NCBI GenBank assembly: GCA_963656345.1
Contig: CAVKHY010000103.1
Span: forward strand, 1-7,828
Direction: 5' to 3'
Source of the DNA: CAKUFA01 sp963656345
GTDB taxonomy: Bacteria > Bacillota > Clostridia > Christensenellales > Aristaeellaceae
Length of the DNA stretch: 7,828 nt
This document shows, one piece after another, positions 6,763 through 7,828 of the stretch; the first letter of the stretch is position 1, and each line of letters begins with the position of its first letter. Position numbers and translations under genes: made by a program. Under the pieces are notes generated by a model. That model was not told where the DNA came from. It made no database searches and worked only from the letters and a program-made list of their open reading frames with translations.

Positions 6763-7828
6763 TTATTGTTTTGTCGGAGCCATCATGGTCAACCCAATGC
6801 GCCCCTTTTGTTTATCAACCTCGGTAATCCATACCTTGACAATATCCCCTACCCGGACGCATTCGCTGGGATGTTTCACCCTGCCGGGCATACGGCTTAC
6901 ATGAACAAGACCATCCTGATGCACGCCGATGTCCACAAAGGCACCGAAATCTGTCACATTGCGAACCGTGCCTTGGATCTCCATCCCAGGCGCCAGATCA
7001 GCCATGTCCATCACATCCTTGCGAAGCAAAGGCTTCGGAAGTTCGTCACGGGGATCACGTCCCGGCTTGTTCAGCTCTGCTACAATATCTTTCAATGTAG
7101 GGACGCCGATACCCAAGGTCTGCGAAAGTGCCTCATAGCCTGCTGCTTCTGCAAGTGCTGCAATCTGTCCGGCAGCCTTTGCGGGAGTCAATTTCAGATG
7201 TTTCAGCAGTTCCTTGGCTGCTGCGTAGCTTTCCGGATGGATGCCGGTATTCTCAATGGGATCCTTGCCTTCCGGTACGCGAAGAAAACCGGCGCACTGT
7301 TCAAAGGCCTTCGGCCCAAGCTTGGGTACCTTCTTCAGTTGAGCACGGGAGGTGAATGCACCGTTCTCTTCCCGGTAGGCTACAATGTTCTTGGCAACGG
7401 TAGCGTTGATACCTGCCACATGGCTCAGCAAGGAGGGGCTGGCCGTGTTGACATCCACGCCTACATTGTTGACGCAATCCTCCACCACGCCGTCCAGCGC
7501 AGCATCCAGCTCACTTTCTTTCAGGTCATGCTGATACTGCCCAACACCAATGGCTTTGGGATCAATCTTGACCAGTTCCGCCAAAGGATCTTGCAGCCGC
7601 CGTGCAATGGATACGGCACTGCGCAGATTGACATCAAATTGCGGAAATTCCTCTGCTGCAAGCTTGGAGGCAGAATACACAGAAGCTCCGGCTTCACTGA
7701 CGACCATGTAAGCCAGATCATCCCCCAGATTCATTTCCCTCATGACTTCAGTAAAGAATACCTCTGTTTCATGTCCTGCTGTGCCGTTGCCGATGGCCGC
7801 AATGGTGACGCCATGCTTGCGAATGAGC
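6763..7828 (-). CDS. tex: Tex, RNA-binding transcription accessory protein, C-terminal part (5' end outside window)
   Basis: Conserved cytoplasmic nucleic-acid-binding protein with YqgF-like, helix-hairpin-helix and S1 domains, linked to transcription and stress tolerance in other bacteria. The frame is open to the right edge (bases 7827-7744 add 28 codons reading ...AAIGNGTAGHETEVFF, the end of the YqgF-like domain), so ATG 7743 is internal and the true start lies outside. Of about 354 visible residues, 1-45 close the YqgF-like domain, including the Tex hallmark VSEAGASVYSAS. Then follow AVSIARRLQDPLAELVKIDP and IGVGQYQHD. Tandem helix-hairpin-helix units occupy about 120-185 (NTASPSLLSHVAGI, LKKVPKLGPKAFEQCAGFLR), and an S1 domain fills about 280-348 (GTVRNVTDFGAFVDIGVHQDGLVHVS). 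It stops with TAA shortly after the S1 domain. A terminator follows, separating it from the fhs cluster. Confidence 0.95.
   Translation of the reverse strand, partial: LIRKHGVTIAAIGNGTAGHETEVFFTEVMREMNLGDDLAYMVVSEAGASVYSASKLAAEEFPQFDVNLRSAVSIARRLQDPLAELVKIDPKAIGVGQYQHDLKESELDAALDGVVEDCVNNVGVDVNTASPSLLSHVAGINATVAKNIVAYREENGAFTSRAQLKKVPKLGPKAFEQCAGFLRVPEGKDPIENTGIHPESYAAAKELLKHLKLTPAKAAGQIAALAEAAGYEALSQTLGIGVPTLKDIVAELNKPGRDPRDELPKPLLRKDVMDMADLAPGMEIQGTVRNVTDFGAFVDIGVHQDGLVHVSRMPGRVKHPSECVRVGDIVKVWITEVDKQKGRIGLTMMAPTKQ

Noticed and set aside
6641..6904. Plus-strand open frame of 87 codons in the gap upstream of the hydrolase
   Set aside because: It crosses the tex terminator and then runs antisense to the S1 domain of tex; no ribosome binding site.

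Overview
The window looks like core chromosome of a Gram-positive, Clostridia-type anaerobe. The reasons are formate-tetrahydrofolate ligase of the usual bacterial length, strong GGAGG-type ribosome binding sites, sigma-A-type promoters, TTG/GTG starts, and the joint presence of PhoH, YajC, Tex and a MATE pump, at roughly 50% G+C. A gut Oscillospirales-like organism is my guess; the genus cannot be fixed from this sequence. I see no insertion sequence, phage gene, CRISPR array, tRNA or rRNA.

Layout. Positions 1-904 (+) hold the C-terminal two thirds of a MATE efflux transporter, cut by the left edge. It is followed at 980-1951 (+) by a PhoH-family ATPase with a TTG start. A strong hairpin at 1968-2013 serves as a terminator for both converging strands. 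Everything to its right is on the minus strand. yajC (2029-2424) has its own sigma-A promoter. Upstream of it is a four-gene cluster read from right to left: a cytoplasmic serine beta-lactamase-fold hydrolase (6564-5224), a GNAT acetyltransferase (5212-4736), a His/Cys-rich protein (4700-4182) and fhs (4192-2522). A good TTGACA/TACAAT promoter lies just before the hydrolase. The genes are 11 nt apart, 35 nt apart, then overlapping by 11 nt, so one transcript is likely. At the right edge, 6763-7828 (-) is the C-terminal part of the RNA-binding protein Tex, closed by its own hairpin terminator between it and the cluster promoter.

Function. fhs makes 10-formyl-tetrahydrofolate from formate and feeds one-carbon metabolism. 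The most unusual item is the small protein encoded directly before it and overlapping its start codon. Its first 40 residues form a His/Cys metal-binding-type tail containing a duplicated CGCGHEHHH unit whose two DNA copies differ only at synonymous positions. The rest of that protein belongs to no family I recognise. The other genes (MATE, PhoH, YajC, Tex) are ordinary housekeeping or transport genes with no obvious link to each other. I did not find a convincing new multi-gene system; the His-rich/fhs pair is the best candidate for something undescribed.
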